Source of the DNA: Gyromitra esculenta
Taxonomy: Eukaryota > Ascomycota > Pezizomycetes > Pezizales > Discinaceae
Assembly (NCBI GenBank): GCA_038503075.1
Contig: JBCAML010000020.1
Coordinates: 1,116,001 to 1,180,000, forward strand
Reading direction: 5' to 3'
DNA: 64,000 nt
Shown one piece after another: positions 25,501 to 36,700 of this stretch; position 1 is the first letter of the stretch, and every line of letters starts with the position of its first letter. The notes beneath the pieces are model-generated. The model ran no database searches. It was not told the DNA's origin and saw nothing but the letters and a program-made list of their open reading frames with translations. The position numbers were made by a program, and so were the translations under genes.

Positions 25501-27283
25501 GTTCACTTAGTATGTAGGCGCTATCACGCGTTCGCACTCGAACCTTTTTTACTTTTTACTTCCTTCTTCTTGTCTCGGCAGACCGGGATTAACAACTCAC
25601 GTTTGTGGTTGTGGGAAGATGCCGCAGAGCCGCGCTAGGGTTCTAGATATAAGTTTGGTAGCGAGCAAGCTATGAATCGGGGAGTGTGGCTGATCACAAT
25701 CGATCACTCGTTGGTATAAGGTTTTGGTGTTGAAGAAGTATCCTAGTATGGGGGTCCTCCGGGTGTGGCTCCGGGTGGATATTAGGGAGAGACATAGGCC
25801 CAAGTCCGCGGGTACACAGGGGGTTCTGGAAATATTTTTTTGTTAAATTATAGTTTCATTGTTTATATGGGTACAAGAATATCGCATGCAACAGAAGTCA
25901 GGGCGTGAACAAAGCCCTACACAGGGAGCTCTAGAAGGGTATATAGACGGGGACGCGCAGCCAGCCTGTAGAGAATCAAGCAATCAGTTTCGTTCATCCT
26001 ACTATTCCAACACGTGACCACGGAGTGTTCCCAGCACTCCTAGTACGCGACCAAGAACTTGGTGATGCTACTGCATATCTCGTACTCTCAAAACTAACAG
26101 GCTTGATGATATTCATCCCTCTTAGAGAAGCAGTAGCAACATTGAATTAACTCAATATAGCATTAGGATTCCTTTAGGATGGCGCGCTGGCCGCCCGTGG
26201 GGAGCAAACTGAGCTAGCTAGGCTAAGAATTTCAAATTTAAATGGGGATGCCTTTACTAGATCCTTAGTTCGAACTAAGAATCAAGTTTCCCAATAGATG
26301 TTTAAACTACTGTACGTACAGCTATATTATTTACTGGCACGAATCAGAATCCTTCAAATAAACCGTTTGAATTGGTAGAATTGGTTTGATACCTAGTAGA
26401 TCCACTTAGGACCAGATGTACTAGTGTTAGGCAAGGGCCTGGCGCCCGTAGACACGCTCGAAAACTTCAAGGCTCAAGCTAGCCAAGAAGCGCTTAAGCA
26501 TGCTCAGAAGCCAGAGCTCCAATTTTTTTTAAAAATATTACTGGCTGTAGTTCCTCGGGATAGCTGCATAAGTACATGTAGTGAAGAGTTACATTGCCGA
26601 GGTTAGCGTTTAGCGGGCGCTAGTTGCAGAACTACTAGTGTATGTGCATGTGACATCATTTTGATATCAGAACAAATTTTTATTTACACTGAAGAATTAA
26701 ATTCACTTTTGATGGAGGGAGAGTTTGCCCAATCCTGGGAGCTTGCTCGAGGCCGAGCCCAAATACTCGAGCATTTAGAAGCCGCGCTCGAGCTTGCTTC
26801 CGCCCAACATTAGATGTACATGTCGCTGCAGGTGATATTCTCGCGGAGAGCTTCTTCTCATGTAGTGGGGAAAAAACCAAAAAACCAATTGCTGATATAT
26901 GTATAATATTGGAACTATAATGAATAGAGTACTTCATGGTATCCTATAAGCTCCTGACAGGCAGTATAACCATAAATAGATGTGGAAAGAACATATGCAC
27001 TAGCTATAATCGCATCGTGCATAGCTCTTAGATTAACTCTACACCATCTGTAACCCGTGTCCAGCAATTGTTTGATAACTGCCTTAATCTTTGGATTTCC
27101 GGTTAGGTACTCCTCGGAGCGATATCATTGGTATATCTTCCATCTCCTAAATACAACCCACACTTTCTTCCGCATTGAAGGCCTGGGGTTTGCACGATTT
27201 GAGGTAAATAATGAGGTATTCATCTAAATATGGTCTACGTAATTGTCAAGGACAATCTATAGAAGCTTAAGATTATGCGCGAC

Positions 27284-27726
27284 TAGGGATGCGATCGGTA
27301 AGATTACATAGTTTACTATACTGTACCGTGCCTGTAAAAATAGTAAAATACAATAATACGGTATGGAGCTAAAAGTGAGCACGCCCTCTTCAATTTAAAC
27401 ACAACGTGAGCAGACGGTAAAATACAACTTAAACCCTATATGCCAATACCCCTTCCGCGACATTTAAAGCAAAATCCTTCTTTAGTTTCACCATCATATC
27501 TTCTGTGGCATTAATCCAATCGCCACGGGTAATTTGCTTCTCCAAAATATGTGTATTTACATGAATAAATACCATTTTGTCAACCTTTTCAGTTGTTGGT
27601 TTGTCACCTGTTAGAGCTTGCTGAGCCTAGTAGCAAATGAACTTTGCGATATGTAATTTACTGTAACTAAGCTAATACAGTTCCATACGGTAAGCCAAAA
27701 TAATTTACCGTATTTTTGCAACCCTA
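27284..27726. mobile_element. hAT-like non-autonomous element, 443 bp
   Basis: An exact 8-bp direct repeat TGCGCGAC flanks the element at 27276..27283 and 27727..27734. The ends are inverted and begin TAGGG: TAGGGATGCGATCGGTAA on the left, and TAGGGTTGCAAAAATACGG read inward from the right. An 8-bp duplication plus short TIRs starting with (C/T)AGGG is the hAT superfamily pattern. Several internal TACGGTA/TACCGTA motifs could be subterminal transposase sites. The interior carries a coding fragment at 27429-27626 and no complete transposase. Confidence 0.65.
27429..27626 (-). pseudogene. 65-codon coding fragment inside the hAT-like element
   Basis: Reading complement(27429..27626) gives an uninterrupted, well-composed peptide (AQQALTGDKPTTEKVDK..., IHVNTHILEKQITRGDW..., ending VAEGVLAYRV) that stops at TAA 27429-27431. 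It is preceded by CTACTAG, an acceptor-like sequence, with a GTAAAT 35 bases upstream. No longer frame continues beyond it. It looks like the 3' exon of a captured host gene or of the parent element's own protein. I do not recognise the family. Confidence 0.4.
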
Positions 27727-28715
27727 TGCGCGACGATTAGAAAGACGGGCTTAGACTAGCTAGAAAGGCCGAGGGGTAAGGTTTGTTATTAGTTTTCATG
27801 TTCTTTTTTTATCAACAACATTCAACCTCTATTATCACATGTTAGGGCTAAGACAACGTATGATGGCATGAAAATTTCTAACAACTTTAAAATCGATCAC
27901 GTGCCGGAAGTGGGGATCTGGCAAGTCCTCATTCGAAACGCTCATGTGAAGGATTTTAAGGTTAGTACTCCAGCGTAAGTCTGTCATCAATTAAAGTACT
28001 CTACGTAACATAGTGTTTGTTCTGTGCCTGGTGATAAGGGGGAGCAAAGCGGCTGTGAGAGGATTCTCGGCTACAAAGAGCTTTTTTGGCATAGATCTAC
28101 CACCTGAGATGCATCCCATCCTTGCAGCTGCGGCTCCAAAATCCAGATAACAGGCAGCAGGAGCAACGGCCAAGCACGAGCATCCCACATCAAAGTTTCC
28201 AAATTCCAGACACAAAGTTCTCACAACTTCTAGCTCCGAGGGTGAATATCATTCCGCGGTCCCCTGTCCCTGTTTCCCATTCTTTGCTAGGAGTGCACGT
28301 CATCGCCGCGTGCAACATCAAATCGAAGCTTCTCGCTGGACCAACTGAACAGGTACGTCTGCCCACTGCTTGTGTTTACCCGTGCTGTACTGATTGCGTG
28401 GTCTGCATTATAAGTCTTTAGATAAGGTAGACAGAGAAAGCTGTGGCCATTCATTCGGATCTCAGGCAGCGTATGAAAGTACACACGCTATACAAAGAAG
28501 AAGCCGTCCCACCTATCTAGTGAGTTTATCATAGAAAAATAACTCCGAGTCCTTCTCGATCACCGTTAACCTCAAGAATGTCGAACTTACAGGAGGACCA
28601 AATCAGCCTTGGATTTTCTTCCTCCTCTTCTGTGGAAACCGTTGTAGCACCGGTACCACTAGGCGACAAGTCGGCCCACGGCTCATCTAGAGGGGGCGAA
28701 AACGAGGGGGACGTC

Positions 28716-31195
28716 ATGCCTATGCCCATTGTAGGCCGACTTCATTTGTATTTCCCCACGCTTCCCTCCGCGTTAATCCCTCCATCGCTATTGTCCAGGG
28801 TTTCCCTATCGCTATCTACTACCCCATCCTCGTTGCCCTTCTTTGCATCCAATCCATAAACCAATCCTAAATACTCACTTTAATATTCCTCGAGCTGGGA
28901 TATTTAAGATTTTTCATATAGTCTAAGAGCTATATGCGTCAAAGACGTAATGCTAATAGTGACTTGGCAAAAATTTCTAGGCTGGAGTACATCGCATTAT
29001 TTTTTTCATTTGTATTTCTTTTATTCGAAAGACTGATACGGGTAATCACTTTAACATTACGTAGGTACCCTTAGTTCTTTAAGAGTTGGTTGTCTATCCA
29101 AGTATCATACTAATATATCTATTAGCATCACCAATTATAAATTTCTTTTACACAAAGTCGCGATCTCTGTTTAATTCCTTTTCGCCCACACGATATACCA
29201 CCGTCTCGAGCACCAAAGTGGAAAAGGATATTGTCGCAAGAGTGAGGGAGGCAGATGGATTCATTGAGATATGTGAGATTTGGAACACTGGAGATTGGAG
29301 GATAGAGGAGCATATAGTTCAGACCGGGGATGGGTATCTGCTCGGACTGCATAGACTTGTGAAAAAGCCAACAGCAGAGGAAAAGGACCGGAATCAAGGG
29401 AAGGAAGGCAATGGGGGGAAGAAAGTCGTTTATCTGCACCATGGTGGGTTTAACCATTCCTGCAAGCTCCTCATAAAAGTGGGTGAACTAAGTTACTGAT
29501 TTGTTTGATAGGGCTGTTGATGAATAGTGAGGTATGGGTATGTTCACTGGAGAAGGAAAAATGCTTGCCATTTATCCTTGTGGAGAAGGGGTTCGACGTC
29601 TGGGTATATCTTAACCACAAACATTCTTGGAATTCCTACATCTAACCAAATATATCTCACAGTTTGGCAACAATCGTGGGAACAAGTACTCCAAGAAATC
29701 GATTCATCATCCTTCTACCTCCAACAAATTTTGGGACTTCAGCATGGACGAGTTTGCCTTTCACGATATCCCGGACTCTATCACTTACATATTATCTACT
29801 ACGAAACAAACAAGCTTAAGCTATATTGGATTCTCTCAGGGAACCGCGCAAGCATTTGCAACACTTAGCATCCATCCGGCTCTGAACGAGAAAGTAGATG
29901 TGTTCATTGCTTTGGCCCCCGCCATGAGCCCTGCTGGTATAATATCCTTCATCCCAGGCTATTCGGGAGGGTGTTACTGATTCTAAATTTCGACTCATAG
30001 GTTTATACAATCCTATTGTAGATGCTCTGATGAAGACAAGCCCGAACATTATGTTTTTGTTTTTTGGTAGGAAGAGTATTTTGAGTTCTACGACATTTTG
30101 GCAGAGTATACTTTGTAAGTTTTCTTTTGTTGTATTTCTAGGTAAATTTTGTCGCCTAACTCCACAATTGCAGATCCACCTATATTCGTTCGAGTCATTG
30201 ACTTTTTCTTGACTTTCCTCTTCAATTGGCGTGGGGGTAACATTTCCCTCAACCAAAAGATCGCAGCGTATTCGAAACTATACTCCTACGCGTCAGTCAA
30301 AACTGTAGTCCATTGGTTCCAGATAATTCGAAATCAGTCTTTTCAGATGTACGATGATGATATCCAGAGTCCCGTAATGGCATTTTCAGGAAAGAATTTC
30401 TATAAGGTCGCAAAATTTCCCACGAGAAATATTACCACACCAATCGTCCTCGTCTATGGTGGTAGTGATAGTCTCGTGGATATTGATGTCATGTTGAGGG
30501 AATTGCCAGGGCACACCGTGGCTAAGGAAATAGAACACTATGAACATCTCGACTTCCTCTGGGCAACGGATGTTGATAAGTTGGTGTTTCCACATGTACT
30601 GGAAGCTCTGGAATCATACTCTGAGCATGTTTTCGGGGATAAAGACCGAAGTAACGCCATGAAATCGGAAGATCGACCGGCTGGAGAGACTTCGTCGGGT
30701 AGGTATTTGCCTATAAATGTCAGGAACGGTAGCCTACCATCGTACTCCGAGGATGAAAGAAATACAACAAATGAAGAATCAAATCCTCCGTCGAGACCGA
30801 GTACCTCCGAATCTGCAACAATAAAGTTCGAAGGGCCCGACCCTAAACCTGTTGCAAGTCTGACCTCACCTGATCCCGAAAGTGCTCCTCGCCCTAGTTC
30901 ACCGGAGGAAGGTAATGAAAATCACCATCCGTCAGCAATCAGAATATCTAGAGGTGATCAGAAGAGGTCTGGAAGTGTTTCAAGCACGTTCTCGGCCTCA
31001 TCGGTCGGGTCGGCTGGATTAAGTCCTAATAGAAGAGGCACCATTGGGCCTGGTGGTATCATGTTGGGCATGGGGAAGCCAGTCACTGCGGGGCTCTCCA
31101 CAGGTGTTTTAATTGATGAAAGAGCGGAAGGAAAGAAGAAGAAAAGGAACGTTGAAAATAGTGCTGTAGTAAAGAGGAAGCCGGATACAACCTAA
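28716..31195 (+). CDS. Steryl ester hydrolase / acid lipase family (Tgl1/Yeh-like), ~660 aa
   Basis: Exons: 28716..~28792, 28981..29060, 29126..29443, 29512..29603, 29663..29936, 30001..30114, 30174..31195. All phases close except that the first donor is uncertain: non-consensus GTCCAG at 28793 or GTTGCC at 28832 would both keep frame. The start MPMPIVGRLHLYFPTLP and the next exon (EYIALFFSFVFLLFERLIR) give an N-terminal membrane anchor typical of fungal relatives. The AB-hydrolase lipase region (VQTGDGYLLGLHR) leads to the nucleophile elbow GFSQGTA. The acid is in YGGSDSLVD and the catalytic His in HYEHLDFLWA. Members hydrolyse steryl esters or triglycerides at lipid droplets, ER or plasma membrane. 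A 170-aa Ser/Pro/Glu-rich tail with a basic end is poorly conserved in type. An upstream in-frame ATG at 28578 would add 46 Ser-rich residues. Confidence 0.9.
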
Positions 31196-31886
31196 TTTTA
31201 GCTCGCTTTCTTTCCAAGGGATGGATGGATAAGAGTTTTTATAAGGATTGGTTGGGTTCCTTTCATTATAATTAGCATTAAAATTATTTGGGGGATTTGA
31301 AGCTATGGATTCTGTAAGATTTTTTGGGGCATGCAAGTCATTGTAAATTATTGACCTTGGATACAAATTGTTTTAAGGCTGGGATGGTGGCATTTTTGAT
31401 TTTGGTTAGATTAGCTATTATACTTGTTAGCAGGCATACGAACCGGAAAACATGGGGGTGTGGCTTTGTATGCTACGGAATCCGTGCCTAATGCCGCAGC
31501 GTACAAAGCCACACCCCCATGTTTTCTGGTTCGTATGCCTGCTAACAAGTATATATTATTTGTTTTTGCAATTTGCCCAGTAACCCGTGAAGGGGATTTC
31601 TACCGAACTGTGGCGCGGTTACAGCATATTACTCATTGCTCATTGTATTCATCTATCGTACCGTAGGTGCATGAGTCATGGACTTAGAAAGAGTAAGATT
31701 ATTTTCTTGAACTGCATACAGAATACTGGAATTTGTGACCTTCGTTAGGTCTTGCGATAGCCACGGTAATAAATGTATCCATAAATCTTTACTCTAAATA
31801 GAGATACCAAGAATTGGAGCACGAGTGAGCCGGATTGGAATACCGCGGGAGGTTATTAGTTTTTTCACATATCTAGTGATATATCA
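31196..31886. other. Lipase 3' region with MITE
   Basis: The 3' flank of the lipase gene is followed by a palindromic element at 31419-31553 and about 330 bases of unremarkable AT-rich DNA before the tRNA gene. Confidence 0.5.
31419..31553. mobile_element. Long-palindrome MITE, 135 bp, copy 1
   Basis: Arms 31419..31474 and 31498..31553 (56 bp each) are reverse complements with two mismatches around a 23-bp loop. The outer end reads TATACTTGTTAGCAGGCATA and the inner part contains GAACCGGAAAACATGGGGGT. It is flanked by TA. A related copy lies at 60191-60310, sharing the GAACCGGAAAACA...GGGGTGT core. High arm identity implies a recent insertion or ongoing homogenisation. Confidence 0.75.
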
Positions 31887-31967
31887 GGATGGATGGCCGA
31901 GTGGTTATGGCGCTAGCTTCAGGTGCTAGTGGGGCAACCCGCGTGAGTTCGATCCTCACTCCATTCA
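31887..31967 (+). tRNA. tRNA-Leu (anticodon CAG)
   Basis: The acceptor stem GGATGGA pairs with TCCATTC (one G-U) and is followed by discriminator A. The D arm begins TGGCCGAG. The anticodon stem CTAGC/GCTAG encloses loop TTCAGGT, giving anticodon CAG for codon CUG. A long class II variable arm (GGGGCAACCC) is typical of leucine. The T arm is GTGAG-TTCGATC-CTCAC. There is no intron, and CCA is not encoded. The total of 81 nt fits tRNA-Leu. Confidence 0.95.
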
Positions 31968-31973
31968 AGATTC

Positions 31974-31978
31974 TTTTT
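31974..31978 (+). terminator. Pol III terminator
   Basis: A T5 run lies 7 nt after the tRNA-Leu 3' end, followed by a second T5 run at 31981-31985 as back-up. Confidence 0.7.
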
Positions 31979-31986
31979 AGTTTTTA

Positions 31987-33765
31987 TGGTATGGTCAAAA
32001 GATTGTGTTTAAGAAATCTCCATACCCTCTTACTACTTGCCGAAAAATAAGGTCTGCGACGTGGGTAAACCCCGTAGCAACCAACTCCGCATTTTGAGTG
32101 GTCACAACACATAAAACAGGCCGAAACTATAGATTCGGGCGTAATTAGGACCGCTACGAAATAAATCATGAAGCTGCAGTAGCTGGGAGCTGATTGTTGG
32201 CTAAAAAGCCGTGCTGCAAAATTGGGATGGTTGCTGTCGAGGTTTACCCAGATCATAGGCTTTTTTTTTTCAGCAAGTACAATACTGTTTTATAGCTCTA
32301 CCATGGTTCGCGTATCACCGAGTAATATTATATGCCCTGATTGTATCCTGTTAGTGTAATAAAAATTATATTGCGTCCAAGCTCTGTTTTTTTTCTTTCT
32401 AGCAAAATAGCTTACTCACAAACCAAGCGACCAAAATGTAGTCACTACACGATAATATATGTGTAGATGGCCGTATTTCGATGACTACGTGTACTGCTTT
32501 TGTAGGATTCGCACGTGCGTGTTGAACCTAAGTACCTAGACTGGCACACCATAGTTCCTAACAAAATCCTAGTAATTTTTCTCATCCGACAGCCTAACCG
32601 GAACTATTCTGCCCAAGAATTTACTGAGTTTTCATTATAGGTATATAGAAGCTTGTGGTTTTGATATATTCTGAGGCTGATCGTGTGGAAAACGACAGAT
32701 ACACGTATTTACATTCGACAGAACTAAACCATATACTAGGGAGAACCTGATATCACAGCTAGTGCATATGCACGGGCAGGGGGCTTAACTAGTTTATATA
32801 TATATATATCCTATATCCTTATATTTACACGTCACACCATCACGAGATCGTTAACAGCCCCGCCTACGCGTGAGAAGTTAGTATAAGAAGAATTATAGTG
32901 AAATCAGGGAATGTCCATCATTTTCGGCATTTGAAGGAACCCTACCCATTTGGGATGGTGATAAGAATAACCGAGAATGGCGAGAGGGGACAACATGGTT
33001 GAGTCCGAGAGAATCATAGTTTTTTTTTTATGAGTCCTGGTCCTCGACTGGATACCATTCATTGTACTGGCAGCGAATAGTCACCGTATATCACTCGATT
33101 GGATCCACGGAAGGCTGTGGTGGATTTTCTATATAAGAATAACTTGGAGATAATGGGCCTCGGTTTTAAGAGTATTATTATAACGAGAGTTTACTGTAGA
33201 TACAATCACCTATGCATACAGTCCACTCGCAGAACATGGGTTTAAGACACACAAAGTACTGCTGTACTTAGGTATCCCATACAGCAATAAATAATAGACA
33301 ATACTGGTTACACCTATAGTACCCGACACCAACAGAAGACTGACTAGAAATATACGCCTGCATGAACCTTTCGCCACCAATAATCTCAGCTACTGGAAGA
33401 TAGAGGGAGGAAAAAGATATGATGCATCACACCCCCTCCCCCCCCAAAAATGATAGACAAGGAAGCGAGAGAACATAGGAAATTTTGCTATTACATATTG
33501 ATTAATCACCCTACCCGTATGCCATTCCTTTCCAATCCCCCCCAGCGGAACTATCCGACTTTTAAAACAGAACTCCAGAGGAATATCAGATAACCAACGA
33601 ATGAAAAGCAAAAAACAAAAGCGGAAAACAAAAACAGGAACAAAAAAGATGGGAGAAAATAGGAATAAAAAGAGGTAGAACAAAAGGATTAATAATACAA
33701 TACAATCGAAACCCAATATTGAAAAAAATAAATATATATAAAAACTCAATTAGTTCCCAGCTCGC
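31987..33765. other. Spacer
   Basis: AT-rich DNA with no supported gene. A (TA)n run lies at about 32796-32809. The last few hundred bases before 33766 should be the 3' UTR of the minus-strand giant gene. Confidence 0.45.
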
Positions 33766-36700
33766 TCAGCTTGGATGCATTAGTCCCTCAGGCTCAAATA
33801 GCCAGTTGTATTTCTCTTGGAACCAAACCAAGAACCACCAATTGGAAGAGGGCTGAGCCTGTGCTACACAGTGTGAATAACAAGAATCCACCCAGAATGG
33901 GCCAGGGCCCAGATAAAGGCTTGTCTGATCTTCAAACCCACGCTGGCTGATCTTCAGTCTGGCGTACGTGTACGAGTTGTGTATTACAAGAGTGAATAGA
34001 GCGGCGAGAAACACGAAAGATAGGACGGCCCATGCTGCTGCTGGGCGGGGACCCGCTCGGAGAATGTCTGCCGTAGGACCTAAAGGCCGTCTTCGCACAA
34101 AAGGACCTCTAGTACCTCGTAGCCCGTCCATAGGATCGTAGTTGGGGACAACGCCCGGAGCTACTCCCGCTCTAACAGCGCCTGGAGCTTTGGTACCACC
34201 AGCTCTCGGAGTCACAGGAGCGTTGGCTCGAGTGCCTGTCGCAGTCGCAGCCGCAGTCGCATCCGTCCCTGCAGGCAACCCTGGAGCTGCCCCCTCGGGG
34301 GTGTTGATGGGATTGAGTGCATGAACAATAGGCGGCAGAGGCTCCAAACCATCTTCTGTTGGCGGGAAATCCGGCAGTCCGATTTTTCCACCACTTCTCA
34401 TGATAGTTGTGATATTATCTCTGCTAGCAAGCGCCTGGTAATCCGCCCAATCCAATGACCTCAAGATATGCCAAAGGAACTTTGGCGGCCACGCAAATAT
34501 TCCCATGGGATTATGAAATGGTACCAGGCGCTCCAGATCTCCCCTATCCGGCCACTCAGAAGCCCGGATGGCGCGACGGTCTGCCTTATCGACCTTGCCA
34601 GCGAGAAGAAAGATAGTTTTCAGAAGGACGCGATCGGGAGGGTTATATTGCGATTCGACGAAACTAGTGACCTCTGCGGCCTCAAAGACGGTGAGTCGAG
34701 GCTGCTCAGCGAGTTCTTGGAGGCGCACGCGGTTTTCTAGAGTCGTTGAGATGCGTTCGACGTATTCGCCGTCTGGAGCTGGAATACGGAAGGAACCGAT
34801 ATACGCGCCTTCGCCGGGTTCGTTACCAATGTCCCAAGGCCCAGACCTGTACCCCAATTCCTCGGGACGGGTCGGGGCTTGAGCATCGGCTGGCAAAGGG
34901 GGAGGGGGATCAATGTAACTAGGCCAGTAGTGTGCTCTATAAGCCTCGTAGTTAAGTCCGCCAGCGCCTGTCGGTATACGTTGCCCTGCGGTTAGGTAAT
35001 TCCCATAGTAGTACTGCATATAATCTTCCATGGGTTCTCGGAGACCCCTATCGTGTGGAGGCTGTTTCAGCGGATCTCTCCGTTGGCCCGGCACTGCTGG
35101 AAGCCTGCCCTCAGGAATACCCATTCCAAAATCGTATGGATGTGGCCATTCGCTAATGTCCGTACTCAAACCGTCATCTGTTGGCATGACTGGGCGAGGT
35201 CGTCCATCCTGGATGTTCCGATTGACACGCTCGGCATAGGTTAGTGAAGCTCCTCTTCGATCCCGACCCCTTGGTCGTCTTCCTCGGTCTCGCCCCCGTG
35301 GCTGTGCCCGCCCCCGTCCCTCCGCTCCTGGACCGTGATCGGAATCAGAATCGGGATCAGAACCAGGCCCGTCACCGGCTCCCCCACTAGCTCCTGCGCT
35401 TCCGCCGCGCCCTCTACCACCTCTTCCACCTCTACCCCCGCCTCTTCCCCTATCTCCCCCGCCCGCCCCGCCTCTGCCACCACCACCACCACCACCACCT
35501 CCTCCTCCTCCTCCACCTCCTCCACCTCCTCCTGGTGGTGTTCCCCCACTCCCACCAGCTCCCCCACCATTTCCATCATCATCGTCTCCACCTCCCCCAC
35601 CTCCCCCACCTCCACCTGCCACAGATCCAGACGACCCGTCCGTGGCAGCCGCACTTGGTAACGAGCTCCCCAGCCCAGAATCGCTGCCACGTCCTGGCGG
35701 TCTTGCGCCAGATCTCGTTCTCATACCGCCCGTAGCGCCCGCCGCTCCGACCGGCGGCATCAAGTTAGAAGGGTCCAATACAGGGGGCACAACAAGACGT
35801 GTAGGCGAACGATTTCTCGCGCCCCCGGCAGGACCCGAACTTTCAGGACGGGGCGGAAGAGGTGGTTGCGTGGAAATTTCCAGAGTCGTGGCCGCAGCAC
35901 TGGGGGGGAAGGTGGTATTCGCCGGTTCCCCAATGGCGCTCGGGCCCTCAGGGTGAGGCGGGGATGGCTGAGTAGGGATTTCCGAGGCCGCGGCCGTAGT
36001 GCTTACAGGAGCATTATTTACCGGATCACCTGTAGCTTCCGGGCTTTCATGTGCTGGGGGGGAAACCCCCACGATGCTAATGGTGGGGATGGTTTCGGCG
36101 GGGAGGACATTTGCCGTATCTGCAGCAACTTCTGGAGCTTGAGGAAGCACCGGAGGTGTCTGAGTAGCAGTCGCCGCAGAATCCGCAGCAGTATTCTGCG
36201 TAAGGGGGGGCCTAGTAGTAGTATCTAAGTCTTCGGGGCGAGGTGGAGAAACCTGTGCAGAAGTTGCCGTGCTAGCAAGAGGTATGGTCTGCGCGGGTGT
36301 TGTATTTACCGCAGATCCAGTAACATCCAAGCCCTGAGGACGGCGGGGTGGAGACGTTTGGGTAGAGGTTTCCTGCGTGGGAAAAGTATATCTAGGTTCC
36401 AAGCCTCCAGGAGGTGTTTGAACAAGGGTTTCCGCAGCATTCAAGTCAAGAGCGCTTCGTGGGCGAAGCAGGCGTGCAGCCTCCTCGGCAGAAATATCTC
36501 CAAACACAGGCCTTTGTGGACCGATATTTCCAGCCGCAGGCCCGGGGCCACTTGTAGCCGGTGGTGGTTCAAGAGATTCGGGCAAGGTCCCCGCAATGTC
36601 TCCCGGGGCTTCAAGCTGAGGTGCGTCGATAGCTCTCTGTCTCTCTGCACCAGCAGCAGAGGCAGCAGCAAGACCGAAATTCGCAAAGGGAATCTCCTGA

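Larger units (their letters stand above)
24403..28715. other. Gene-poor region with remnants and a hAT-like element
   Basis: It contains the AlkB-like gene promoter (24403 to about 24800), a decayed coding remnant at 24836-25500 and a hAT-like element at 27284-27726. The rest is AT-rich DNA without supported genes. A Ser-rich open frame from 28578 runs in frame into the lipase start at 28716 and may be its leader or 5' UTR. Confidence 0.45.

Noticed and set aside
35241..35690. Val/Glu/Gly-rich frame and its opposite Ser/Thr-rich frame around the poly-Gly tract.
   Set aside because: Out-of-frame readings of the CCN/GGN repeat inside the giant gene.
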